In this document: in pieces, positions 36,737 through 44,727 of the stretch | How the letters are laid out: each line of letters starts with the position of its first letter | Numbering within the stretch: the stretch's first letter is position 1 | Origin: Sulfurospirillaceae bacterium | GTDB lineage: Bacteria; Campylobacterota; Campylobacteria; Campylobacterales; Sulfurospirillaceae | Length of the DNA: 64,000 nt | Assembly (NCBI GenBank): GCA_028692875.1 | Contig: JAQUWL010000004.1 | Location: forward strand, 60,861 to 124,860 | Direction of reading: 5' to 3' | Program-made: the position numbers and the translations under genes | Notes under the pieces: generated by a model | What the model was told of the DNA's origin: nothing | The model's input: the letters and a program-made list of their open reading frames with translations, nothing else | Databases searched by the model: none

Positions 36737-38308
36737 CTTTTTCATATTGATAGCATTTTGAATCATTTGGTCACTGGTTGTAATGCTTTTTGCACTCGCA
36801 TCAAATGCTTTTTGCATTATTATAAGCTCTGTTAGTGCAGTTGCCAAATCAACGTTGCTTCCCTCTAGTCTTCTGTTTACGATTGTTGCTCCGTTGATAA
36901 TTTCTCCCGCAGGACCCGTATAGAAAATAGCTTCTCCACTATTGGAAGATTGTCGAAACATGCTAGAACCAACACGCTCCAGCCCTCCATCGTTTCGGAA
37001 GTGGTAGATGCCAACTTTTGCTACTGGTACATTTCGTCCATTGTCAAAAACTGCTTGAACTTGTCCAGCAGCATCAACTTCGTAGTTTTTTAAATTTCCT
37101 GCTACATAACCATTTGAATCTGCAACATTTATAGTTTCAACATTTGTAAGTGATGAGAGACCATCGTATCCACTATTTGGCGTGGCTGGATCGTAAGGTG
37201 TGCCAAAATTTAGTGCGATAGAAACTCCGCCATTGTCAATTGCCGTTAAGGTGTTGCTTAAAAGTGAGCCATCGGTATTGAAACTAACAACACCTGTTGC
37301 GGTTGAGAGAATATTTCCATCTGTGTCTGTTACGTTTAAAACGGCATCCCAAATCGTTCCAGAAGTCGGCTGCGGAACTCTTTTTGTGAAAACCATATCC
37401 AAGATATCTCTATCTCCCTCTGGCGATATAACGCCCGTTGCAAAATGCTCTACGTTTTGTATCTCTTGCTCTGTTCTTAATACCGCTTGTGTGGTAATCG
37501 GTCCTGTCATATCTAAAGCGCTGATATCAAAATCAGTCACACTCCAGTTAAAAGTTGCATCAATTCTTGTTCCAGTGTCGACTGAGCGACCATTTTGGTC
37601 GGTAAATGTAAGTAGAACAACATCGCCTTCTAGTGGGTTTTGAATATTGAGTGTGTTTGAGATGTCTCCACTTACTGTTGCTTTTTTATTGAGAGTGTCT
37701 ATTGTTGGCGTATAAGCACTTGTGTCTAGCATAATATCAGCATAATCAACAATAACTTCAGGATTGAGATTTGCTTTGTAAGAGAGTCTATCTGTTGGCT
37801 CTGGTGGGAGTGTAAGCTCATCAGGCAGGTTAATGATATTTTGAGCCGAAGGAGTACTTAGTGGGATAGATTCGAGAAACGCAATTGTATTTCCGCTAAT
37901 ATTTCCACCAGAAGTGCCCAAAAGGTAGTTTCCAAAAGAGTCTATCAAGTCTCCATTCGCATCTTTGGTAAATGCTCCATTTCTCGTGTAGAAAATATCG
38001 CGATTGGAATCTGTTACTCCAAACCAACCCTCTCCGCTAAGTGCCATATCGAAGGTGCTGTCTGTATCAACAAGTATGCCTTGTTGAAGATTTGTTGTGG
38101 TGGCTAGTGGGCGTGAACCCAAACCTTTATTGTTTATAGTGCCTTCAAAATAGCTATCGCTTAAAGTAGTTGAAAAAAGTGTAGCAAACTCTGGTGAAGC
38201 AGATTTGTATCCAGAAGAGTTTACATTTGATATATTTTCTGCCCAAACATCTAAGCCAAATTGTGATGTTTTGATGCCAGAAACCCCATTATAAAAGGAG
38301 GTATTCAT
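36734..38308 (-). CDS. Second FlgE-like flagellar hook/basal-body protein
   Basis: A 524-residue FlgE/FlgF/FlgG-family protein. It starts MNTSFYNGVSGIKTSQFGLD with NISNVNSSGYKSASPEFATLF, and ends SNVDLATALTELIIMQKAFD followed by TSDQMIQNAINMKK, the axial-protein terminal helices. It is shorter than the FlgE at 34389. Campylobacterota commonly carry two such hook proteins (FlgE and FlgE2), and this gene lies downstream of flgD as expected. A hairpin separates it from flgD. Confidence 0.88.
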   Translation of the reverse strand: MNTSFYNGVSGIKTSQFGLDVWAENISNVNSSGYKSASPEFATLFSTTLSDSYFEGTINNKGLGSRPLATTTNLQQGILVDTDSTFDMALSGEGWFGVTDSNRDIFYTRNGAFTKDANGDLIDSFGNYLLGTSGGNISGNTIAFLESIPLSTPSAQNIINLPDELTLPPEPTDRLSYKANLNPEVIVDYADIMLDTSAYTPTIDTLNKKATVSGDISNTLNIQNPLEGDVVLLTFTDQNGRSVDTGTRIDATFNWSVTDFDISALDMTGPITTQAVLRTEQEIQNVEHFATGVISPEGDRDILDMVFTKRVPQPTSGTIWDAVLNVTDTDGNILSTATGVVSFNTDGSLLSNTLTAIDNGGVSIALNFGTPYDPATPNSGYDGLSSLTNVETINVADSNGYVAGNLKNYEVDAAGQVQAVFDNGRNVPVAKVGIYHFRNDGGLERVGSSMFRQSSNSGEAIFYTGPAGEIINGATIVNRRLEGSNVDLATALTELIIMQKAFDASAKSITTSDQMIQNAINMKK

Positions 38309-38346
38309 ATTATTGTTTCCTTTCCAAAGAGGTAAATTCTTTGAAA

Positions 38347-38381
38347 ATTCTTTGCACTAAAGCTTTTGCTTTGCAAAGAAT
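38347..38381 (-). other. Stem-loop in the flgD-flgE2 spacer
   Basis: ATTCTTTGCA (38347-38356) pairs with TGCAAAGAAT (38372-38381), and AAAGC/GCTT inside extends the structure into a long near-continuous hairpin. It could be a processing or attenuation site giving the hook genes different mRNA levels. Confidence 0.4.
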
Positions 38382-38395
38382 AGTTGTGCTATTCA

Positions 38396-39055
38396 TTAAA
38401 AAAATTCTACGATATATTCCATTGGCACATAAGATGAGCCAAGTTTTATTAATGGTTTTCCATCTTCATAGCGTATCGATTCGACAGGATATATGCCAAA
38501 TTCTGTTTTTTGAGTCGCATTGCTAGAGTCGACATAATCAGCCTTGACACTATAATATCCCTCTTCAAGTCGATTGCCGTTATTGTCTGTACCATCCCAT
38601 TCAAACGCCAAAACACCACTTTTCCCAGCTTGAGTTTCCAAAGGCACAGTTCTAACTGTATTGTCATCTTTATCAACAATACTTAGTGTGCCGTTTTGAA
38701 TCTCTTTTTCAAAATAAATTTCAAATTTTGCTAAGTTTCCATCTTGTAATGTAATTGCATTGGAGCCTAAACTTGCCATTTTGCCCAAAACTGAAACTGC
38801 CGCAAAATCTTTGCTAGCAGTGAGTTGTGTTGCTAAATCTGCCAAAGCTTTATTTGTATTTTCGGCCGACTCTAGGGTGGCTAGTTGAGAAGTTTGACTA
38901 AGAATTTTTTCGCTATCCATTGGCTCAGTTGGGTCTTGATATTGCAGTTCAACCAAGAGGAGCTTCATAAAGTCGTCTTTGCCAAGTATTGACTTAGGGT
39001 TGATTGCTGTTGTTGATGCTGTTGTTGTGTTTGTGGTATCTATTGTTGTTGACAT
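38396..39055 (-). CDS. flgD: Flagellar hook cap/assembly protein FlgD
   Basis: A 219-residue FlgD. The N-terminal FlgD motif is SILGKDDFMKLLLVELQYQD and PTEPMDSEKILSQTSQLATL. The C-terminal half is beta-rich (FnIII/Tudor-like), with VLAFEWDGTDNNGNRLEEGY, typical of FlgD (WDGTDxxG). It caps the growing hook so that FlgE can polymerise. It follows fliK by 11 bases. Confidence 0.95.
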   Translation of the reverse strand: MSTTIDTTNTTTASTTAINPKSILGKDDFMKLLLVELQYQDPTEPMDSEKILSQTSQLATLESAENTNKALADLATQLTASKDFAAVSVLGKMASLGSNAITLQDGNLAKFEIYFEKEIQNGTLSIVDKDDNTVRTVPLETQAGKSGVLAFEWDGTDNNGNRLEEGYYSVKADYVDSSNATQKTEFGIYPVESIRYEDGKPLIKLGSSYVPMEYIVEFF

Positions 39056-39066
39056 TTTTTATCCTT

Positions 39067-40713
39067 TTATACGTATTTTGGCAATACTAATTCAATTGTA
39101 CTAAGAGACTCTTTGAGGCTCTCTTCTTCACCAAATTCTTCAAAAACTCCATGCCTTGTTTGAGAGTTTTGATGTTGGTTTTCGTTGTGTTTTTGGTCGC
39201 TAAAGTTCATTTCCAAGTTGGTAAAACCCATATTTACTAATGAGTTTTTAAATTCGGCTTGATTTTGGTTGAAAAGCGTCATTGTGTTTGTGTTGGAAGT
39301 GATGTTTACATGTAGGTTATTGCCTCTTGTTAAAATCGTCACATCTACATCGCCTAAGCTTTTTGGGTTAAGTGAAAGCTCCACTTTCATAATGGGCGGT
39401 TTATATGCCTCTATTTTTTCTCTTAAGTCATTTGCAAATTGACTAAGACTCTCTTTGGCGTTGCTAATGGTCTGCTTTAAAGTGGATACATCAGATTTTT
39501 GGGTTAGCTTAGTATCGTTTTTTATCTCTGGAAAAAGCTCTTTATTTTCGACTACTTCTTGCGTTTGCGTCTCTTTTGTTGATGCTCGTTGCTCAGCATT
39601 AAGTGCTTGAGTTTCTACATGTAAAGATTTTTGTGATTCAAGTTTCTCAGATTTTATGGTTTGAAGTATTGTCTCTGCGAGTCCTTTTTGTGTTTGCGAA
39701 GCTTCAATCTTAACCTCATTTGTGCGTGTTGTTGGTTTTAACTCTTCAGCTTTTTCTGCTATCTTTGGCTCGCTATTTTTGGTCGATTCTACTTCAACTT
39801 TGATTTTTTTATCTTCTGTTGTGACTTTTGCATCTTCTTTCCCGCCAACTACCGCTTTTTGAGTAGACATCTCTACATGTAAAGGAGTTTTTGTCTGAGT
39901 TTGCGATACCTCTACTTTTTTAATACTCTCTTTTATCTCCGTTTTTTCAATCTTTATCTCTTCTACTTCATTGATATTTTTAGCATCAATTTTCTCTGTT
40001 ATGATAGTTTTTTTAACCTCTTGTGTCTCTTTTGAAAGTGTTGACATCTCTTTTATTTGAGCTTGTTCTTTTGTCTCCTCTTTTGACATTAGGTTTTGCA
40101 AAATCGAAGGAGTTGGCTCTTTTGTTGTTTTAGTTTGAGCCTCCAAGGGATTGATGGAAGATAGTGTTACAGGCTTATCTTTTTGTTTGGATATAGTTTT
40201 TTCAAATGGCTCAAAAAAATTATCTTTTTCTAGTTCTGGAAAATCTGCCTTTAGGTTTTTAACCTCTTCTTTTGTTACAGATATTTTTTCCAATCCTAGG
40301 TCATATTTTTTTGAGAGATTTAGAAGATCGCCTATATTTTTTGCCTCGCTAAACTCTTTTAAAATAGCTTTATCATTGATGATGGCCTCAAGTTTATTGG
40401 AAAAAGATGGAAATGTCGTTGCACTTTTATCTTTGGCAACATTTATGATTGTTAAGATATCAGACAAAAGGTGGTTGCTGATAGATTTTGTCTCTTTTGA
40501 AGACTCTTTTTTCAGCAAAGACTCCTCTTTTGTCTCCTCTTTGGTGCTTTTTTCGGTCGTTTTTGAGTTTTCAAGTTTATTTATAAGCTCCGAAAACAAA
40601 ATAGATATAAAATTTTTAGTTGTAGAACTCTCTTTGTCTGTTGTTTTTGCATTTTTAGTCGGCGCCAAGCTTAGCGGACTCTCTGCTGTTTGTGTTGAAA
40701 CGATATTTTTCAT
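39067..40713 (-). CDS. fliK: Flagellar hook-length control protein FliK
   Basis: A 548-residue protein. The long N-terminal part is Lys/Glu/Thr-rich low-complexity sequence (such as KSTKEETKEESLLKKESSK) and should be extended, as needed for a molecular ruler. The conserved C-terminal FliK domain reads KVELSLNPKSLGDVDVTILT and LFNQNQAEFKNSLVNMGFTN. It is secreted and stops hook growth by switching export specificity. Three TACATGTA palindromes lie in the low-complexity part, two giving LHVE. It is the first gene after a sigma-54 promoter. Confidence 0.93.
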   Translation of the reverse strand: MKNIVSTQTAESPLSLAPTKNAKTTDKESSTTKNFISILFSELINKLENSKTTEKSTKEETKEESLLKKESSKETKSISNHLLSDILTIINVAKDKSATTFPSFSNKLEAIINDKAILKEFSEAKNIGDLLNLSKKYDLGLEKISVTKEEVKNLKADFPELEKDNFFEPFEKTISKQKDKPVTLSSINPLEAQTKTTKEPTPSILQNLMSKEETKEQAQIKEMSTLSKETQEVKKTIITEKIDAKNINEVEEIKIEKTEIKESIKKVEVSQTQTKTPLHVEMSTQKAVVGGKEDAKVTTEDKKIKVEVESTKNSEPKIAEKAEELKPTTRTNEVKIEASQTQKGLAETILQTIKSEKLESQKSLHVETQALNAEQRASTKETQTQEVVENKELFPEIKNDTKLTQKSDVSTLKQTISNAKESLSQFANDLREKIEAYKPPIMKVELSLNPKSLGDVDVTILTRGNNLHVNITSNTNTMTLFNQNQAEFKNSLVNMGFTNLEMNFSDQKHNENQHQNSQTRHGVFEEFGEEESLKESLSTIELVLPKYV

Positions 40714-40755
40714 AGTTATTGCCTTTAAAAATCTATAAGACTACTTCATCAAAAA

Positions 40756-40771
40756 GCAATATTTGTTCCAC
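40756..40771 (-). promoter_or_regulatory. Sigma-54 promoter of the fliK-flgD operon
   Basis: The minus strand reads TGGAACAAATATTGCT, a close match to TGGCAC-N5-TTGCT, 43 bases before the fliK ATG. Hook genes are a standard sigma-54 regulon in this phylum. Confidence 0.75.
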
Positions 40772-40930
40772 GTTGGTAGACTTAAAAACAGCAATAATTT
40801 GATATAATGTGACCTGTCTAGATACTTCTGTGAAATATGTCGATTCAAAAATCAAACAATATTTTAGACACATAGGTTAAATAAGATGATACAAAAGTGC
40901 GCCAAGATGCACAAACTTGAGGAGATTTTT

Positions 40931-42730
40931 TTGCAAGAGTTTAGAAATATTGCCGTTATAGCACACGTTGACCACGGCAAAACCACATTAGTTGATGAGT
41001 TATTAAAACAATCAGGAACATATACTGCGCACCAAAAAGTAGAAGAGCGAGCGATGGATAGCAATGACCTTGAAAAAGAGAGAGGCATTACGATTTTGTC
41101 GAAAAATACAGCAATTCGCTATAAAGATACAAAGATTAACATTATCGACACTCCAGGTCACGCCGATTTTGGTGGCGAGGTTGAGCGTGTTTTGAAGATG
41201 GTAGATGGTGTTTTATTGTTGGTTGATGCACAAGAAGGCGTTATGCCACAAACCAAATTTGTAGTTAAAAAAGCTTTAGGGTTGGGACTTTGTCCTATTG
41301 TTGTTGTCAACAAGATAGACAAACCAGCTGCAGACCCTGAGAGAGTTGTAAATGAGGTGTTTGACTTACTTGTTGCATTGGGTGCAAATGATGAACAGTT
41401 AGAATTTCCTATCGTTTATGCAGCTGCTAAAGAGGGATATGCAAAGTATGAGATTGCAGATGAAAATCTAAATCTTGAGCCTCTATTTGAGACAATTGTT
41501 AGAACAGTTAAGAAGCCTACTGGTTCACCTGAAAATCCACTTCAGTTGCAAGTATTTACACTAGATTACGATAACTATGTCGGCAAAATTGGCATCGCAC
41601 GTATCTTCAATGGTCGTATCAAAAAGAATGAAACAGTTATGTTGGCAAAAGCAGATGGAGAACAAATACGTGGACGTATATCAAAATTAATTGGTTTTCA
41701 TGGGCTTGAGCGTATTGATATCAATGAGGCAGAAAGTGGAGATATCGTAGCAGTTGCTGGTTTTGAAACCCTTGACGTTGGAGACAGTTTGGTTGATCCA
41801 AATAACCCAATGCCACTTGATCCATTGCATATCGAAGAGCCGACCCTATCAGTTGTTTTTGGTGTAAATGACTCTCCTTTTGCTGGACTTGATGGCAAAT
41901 ATGTTACTTCAAATAAACTCAATGAGCGTTTAGAGTCAGAGATGAAAACCAATATCGCCATGCGTTATGAAAATGCAGGTGAGGGAAAATTTAAAGTTTC
42001 AGGACGTGGAGAGCTTCAAATCACGATTTTGGCGGAAAATATGCGTCGAGAAGGATTTGAGTTTTCACTAGGTCGTCCAGAGGTTATCACAAAAGAGGAA
42101 AATGGCGTTAAAATGGAGCCTTTTGAGCATCTTGTTGTAGATGTTCCTGATGAATTTACAGGTACTGTTATCGAAAAATTGGGTCGCAAAAAAGCTGAGA
42201 TGAAGGCGATGAATCCTACAGGTGATGGACAAACTAGGATTGAGTTTGAGATTCCAGCACGAGGACTTATCGGATTTCGTGGTCAGTTTTTGACTGACAC
42301 CAAAGGCGAGGGTGTCATGAACCACTCATTTTTAGAGTTCCGTCCTTTTAGTGGCGAAGTTGAGCATCGTAAAAATGGTGCTTTGACATCTATGGAGACA
42401 GGAACAGCGATGGGATATTCACTCTTTAGTTTGCAAGAGAGAGGTTCACTATTTATTGATGCACAAGTAAAAGTTTACTCTGGCATGATTATTGGAGAGC
42501 ATTCTCGTCCAAATGATTTGGATGTCAATCCTATCAAAGGAAAGGCTCAAAGCAACGTAAGAAGTAGTGGTGCGGATGAGGCTATCAAGCTTGTTCCGCC
42601 AAGAAAGATGAACCTAGAGTTGGCGTTGGAGTGGATTGAAAATGATGAATTGGTTGAGGTTACGCCTATCAACATTAGAATTCGTAAAAAATTCCTTGAT
42701 CCAACTCAGCGAAAGAGAATGAGCAGATAA
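40931..42730 (+). CDS. typA: Translational GTPase TypA/BipA
   Basis: A 599-residue ribosome-associated GTPase. Motifs are G1 [17 protein letters not shown], switch [14 protein letters not shown]3 [14 protein letters not shown] and G4 VVNKIDKP, then an EF-G-like domain and the C-terminal TypA domain ending [11 protein letters not shown] place the start at TTG 40931, seven bases after GAGGAG, which gives the usual [14 protein letters not shown] opening; ATGs at 40886 and 40907 are in frame but would add unusual residues. BipA helps ribosome assembly and stress adaptation. Confidence 0.95.
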   Translation: MQEFRNIAVIAHVDHGKTTLVDELLKQSGTYTAHQKVEERAMDSNDLEKERGITILSKNTAIRYKDTKINIIDTPGHADFGGEVERVLKMVDGVLLLVDAQEGVMPQTKFVVKKALGLGLCPIVVVNKIDKPAADPERVVNEVFDLLVALGANDEQLEFPIVYAAAKEGYAKYEIADENLNLEPLFETIVRTVKKPTGSPENPLQLQVFTLDYDNYVGKIGIARIFNGRIKKNETVMLAKADGEQIRGRISKLIGFHGLERIDINEAESGDIVAVAGFETLDVGDSLVDPNNPMPLDPLHIEEPTLSVVFGVNDSPFAGLDGKYVTSNKLNERLESEMKTNIAMRYENAGEGKFKVSGRGELQITILAENMRREGFEFSLGRPEVITKEENGVKMEPFEHLVVDVPDEFTGTVIEKLGRKKAEMKAMNPTGDGQTRIEFEIPARGLIGFRGQFLTDTKGEGVMNHSFLEFRPFSGEVEHRKNGALTSMETGTAMGYSLFSLQERGSLFIDAQVKVYSGMIIGEHSRPNDLDVNPIKGKAQSNVRSSGADEAIKLVPPRKMNLELALEWIENDELVEVTPINIRIRKKFLDPTQRKRMSR

Positions 42731-42746
42731 AACACAGGAGAAGATT

Positions 42747-43304
42747 ATGTTAGCGTTTCTTATCGTAATAGGCGTTATCGCTCTAATAGTTGTAGTTCTT
42801 TACAATACTTTAGTGGCCAAGAAAAACCAAGTTGAAAATATTTTTGCTGGCTTGGATGCTGTACTTAAAAAACGCTATGACCTTCTCCCAAATCTAGTTG
42901 CTTCCGTGCAAGAGTATATGGTTCACGAAAAGACAACTCTAGAAAAAATTACCGCCTTGCGTTCACAAGCTTTGCAAGGTGGACTTAGCAGTGAGGCTAA
43001 AATGGAGCTTGATGCCACTTTTTCTAAGATGCTAGGTGGTTTGATGGTTTCTGTTGAAAATTACCCTGATCTAAAAGCGAATCAAAATTTTCTTCATCTT
43101 CAGCACACACTTAGTGAGCTTGAAGAGCAAATATCAGCAGCAAGGCGAGCTTACAACCAAAGCGTAACCGACTATAACAATGCGATAGAGATGTTTCCAA
43201 CAAACATTTTGGCTGGCATGATGAACTACACACGCAAAAAAGTGTTTGAGAGCCTTGAGCAAGAGCGTGCCAACGTGGACGTGAAAAATCTATTTCAAAA
43301 ATAA
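42747..43304 (+). CDS. lemA: LemA family protein
   Basis: A 185-residue protein with an N-terminal membrane anchor (LAFLIVIGVIALIVVVLYNT), followed by LVAKKNQVENIFAGLDAVLK and RYDLLPNLVASVQEYMVHE, the LemA signature, then long helices. The family is helical, membrane-bound and widespread, with no clear biochemistry. It is preceded by AGGAGAAGATT and followed after six bases by the DUF3137 gene, its usual partner. Confidence 0.94.
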   Translation: MLAFLIVIGVIALIVVVLYNTLVAKKNQVENIFAGLDAVLKKRYDLLPNLVASVQEYMVHEKTTLEKITALRSQALQGGLSSEAKMELDATFSKMLGGLMVSVENYPDLKANQNFLHLQHTLSELEEQISAARRAYNQSVTDYNNAIEMFPTNILAGMMNYTRKKVFESLEQERANVDVKNLFQK

Positions 43305-43310
43305 AAACCG

Positions 43311-44276
43311 ATGTCTACTCAGTTATCCTCGATGATGGATTACTATTATGGGAATATGTATGAGGATTTGAAGGCTTTAGAGCAAAATAGAATAAGGATT
43401 TATGGCAATCTTAAGCGTTACGCTATGTATATTTGTCTGTTTTGCTTCATCTTTATGTGGATACTATCTTCCTTAAATGTAATGAAAGGTTTTGAGCTTT
43501 TAGTTTTAAATGTTTTTTTAGGAACACTTGTTTTTGGCTTTTTATACCGCAATGAAGTTGCAGGCTTTAAGTCACTTTTTAAAGACCAAATCATAGAAAA
43601 AATTGTCCATTTTGTTGACAAGTCACTTCAATATGACAAAAATGGCAAAATAAGTGAGGATGAATATACCAAAAGTATGCTCTTTACCAAATCCTACGAC
43701 AGATATCGTGGAGATGATTTGGTAAGTGGCATGTTAGATAAAACCTCTATCAAATTTTCCGATATACATACTGAGTACGAAACGAAAGATAAAGATGGCA
43801 AAACTCATTGGCATACTATCTTTCAAGGACTCTTTTTTATAGCCGATTTTCATAAAGATTTTAATGGAAAAACTGTTGTGTTGCCTGATTTTGCACAGAG
43901 GGTTTTTGGTGGCATCGGAAGTTGGATGCAAAGCCTTGGAAAAAGCAAAGGTAAGCTTGTGAAGATGGATGACCCAGAGTTTGAGAAAGAGTTTGTAGTA
44001 TATGGTGAGCAGATAGAGAGTCACTATATTTTGTCGCATTCGATGATGGAACGCATATTAAATTTTAAAAAAAAGACACACAAAAATGTCTATATTAGCT
44101 TTATTGATTCAAAAATTTATGTGGCTGTTGATTACCGAAAAGAGCTTTTTGAGCCAGTAATTTACAAATCTTTACTTGAATTTGGTCAGATTAAGGGTTA
44201 TTTTGAGATGATGGAGATGTTTGTGGGTATCGTTGAAGAATTTAGACTCAATACTAGAGTCTGGAGTAAAGAATAA
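43311..44276 (+). CDS. DUF3137 membrane protein
   Basis: A 321-residue protein with two TM segments near residues 33-52 and 58-76, and a long cytoplasmic part with the conserved DYELEYETK-like core (SDIHTEYETKDKDGKTH) and WHTIFQGLFFIADFHKDFNG, then VYGEQIESHYILSHSMMERI. DUF3137 proteins are typically next to lemA, as here, and their role is unknown. The ribosome binding site is weak (AAATAAAAACCG), so translation may be coupled to lemA. Confidence 0.85.
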   Translation: MSTQLSSMMDYYYGNMYEDLKALEQNRIRIYGNLKRYAMYICLFCFIFMWILSSLNVMKGFELLVLNVFLGTLVFGFLYRNEVAGFKSLFKDQIIEKIVHFVDKSLQYDKNGKISEDEYTKSMLFTKSYDRYRGDDLVSGMLDKTSIKFSDIHTEYETKDKDGKTHWHTIFQGLFFIADFHKDFNGKTVVLPDFAQRVFGGIGSWMQSLGKSKGKLVKMDDPEFEKEFVVYGEQIESHYILSHSMMERILNFKKKTHKNVYISFIDSKIYVAVDYRKELFEPVIYKSLLEFGQIKGYFEMMEMFVGIVEEFRLNTRVWSKE

Positions 44277-44285
44277 AGGGTTATC

Positions 44286-44723
44286 ATGGATTCTAGAATT
44301 TTTAAAATTGCTTTATCTGTTTTTTTATCCGTTGTTTTAATATATGTTATTGTCGATGTTTTTTTCTATGGCAATAAACAAGCAAGTAGCTTTTCAAAGG
44401 CAAAGGTAAATGATATTAGCACAGACCCAATGGAAGCCAGAATGGATAAAATATTGGTTAATACAAGGGGTAAAAAATTTAAATATGTAAAAGTTGATAT
44501 GTCGTTTGAGATGAGAGACAAAGATCAAAAAGAGGATCTTATGAATAATATGCAACAAGTTAGAACTCTTATTTTAAATTACACTTCAAAGCTTGATGCG
44601 GACAAACTTATGAGTGAGCAAGGAAAAGAGGAGTACAAAAAAGAGATTATTACGATGCTGTACGATAATTTTGGTTATCGTATAGAGGCGGTATATTTTA
44701 GAAATTTTGTTCTAGCACCCTAG
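44286..44723 (+). CDS. FliL-like membrane protein
   Basis: A 145-residue single-pass protein. A TM segment (IALSVFLSVVLIYVIVDVFF) is followed by a linker and a soluble domain with KKFKYVKVDMSFEMRD, DADKLMSEQGKEEYKKEII and VYFRNFVLAP at the end. The layout and the ending resemble FliL, the flagellar stator-associated stomatin-like protein. It is not in a flagellar operon here but behind lemA-DUF3137, so another function is possible. Confidence 0.65.
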   Translation: MDSRIFKIALSVFLSVVLIYVIVDVFFYGNKQASSFSKAKVNDISTDPMEARMDKILVNTRGKKFKYVKVDMSFEMRDKDQKEDLMNNMQQVRTLILNYTSKLDADKLMSEQGKEEYKKEIITMLYDNFGYRIEAVYFRNFVLAP

Positions 44724-44727
44724 GGAT

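Noticed and set aside
40151..40738. A 195-codon plus-strand ORF opposite fliK
   Set aside because: It is the shadow of the low-complexity FliK coding sequence; its composition is a Ser/Phe-rich antisense pattern and it has no ribosome binding site.
40886..40930. Upstream ATG starts for TypA
   Set aside because: They would add 8 or 15 unusual residues, whereas TTG at 40931 has GAGGAG at proper distance and gives the normal family N-terminus.
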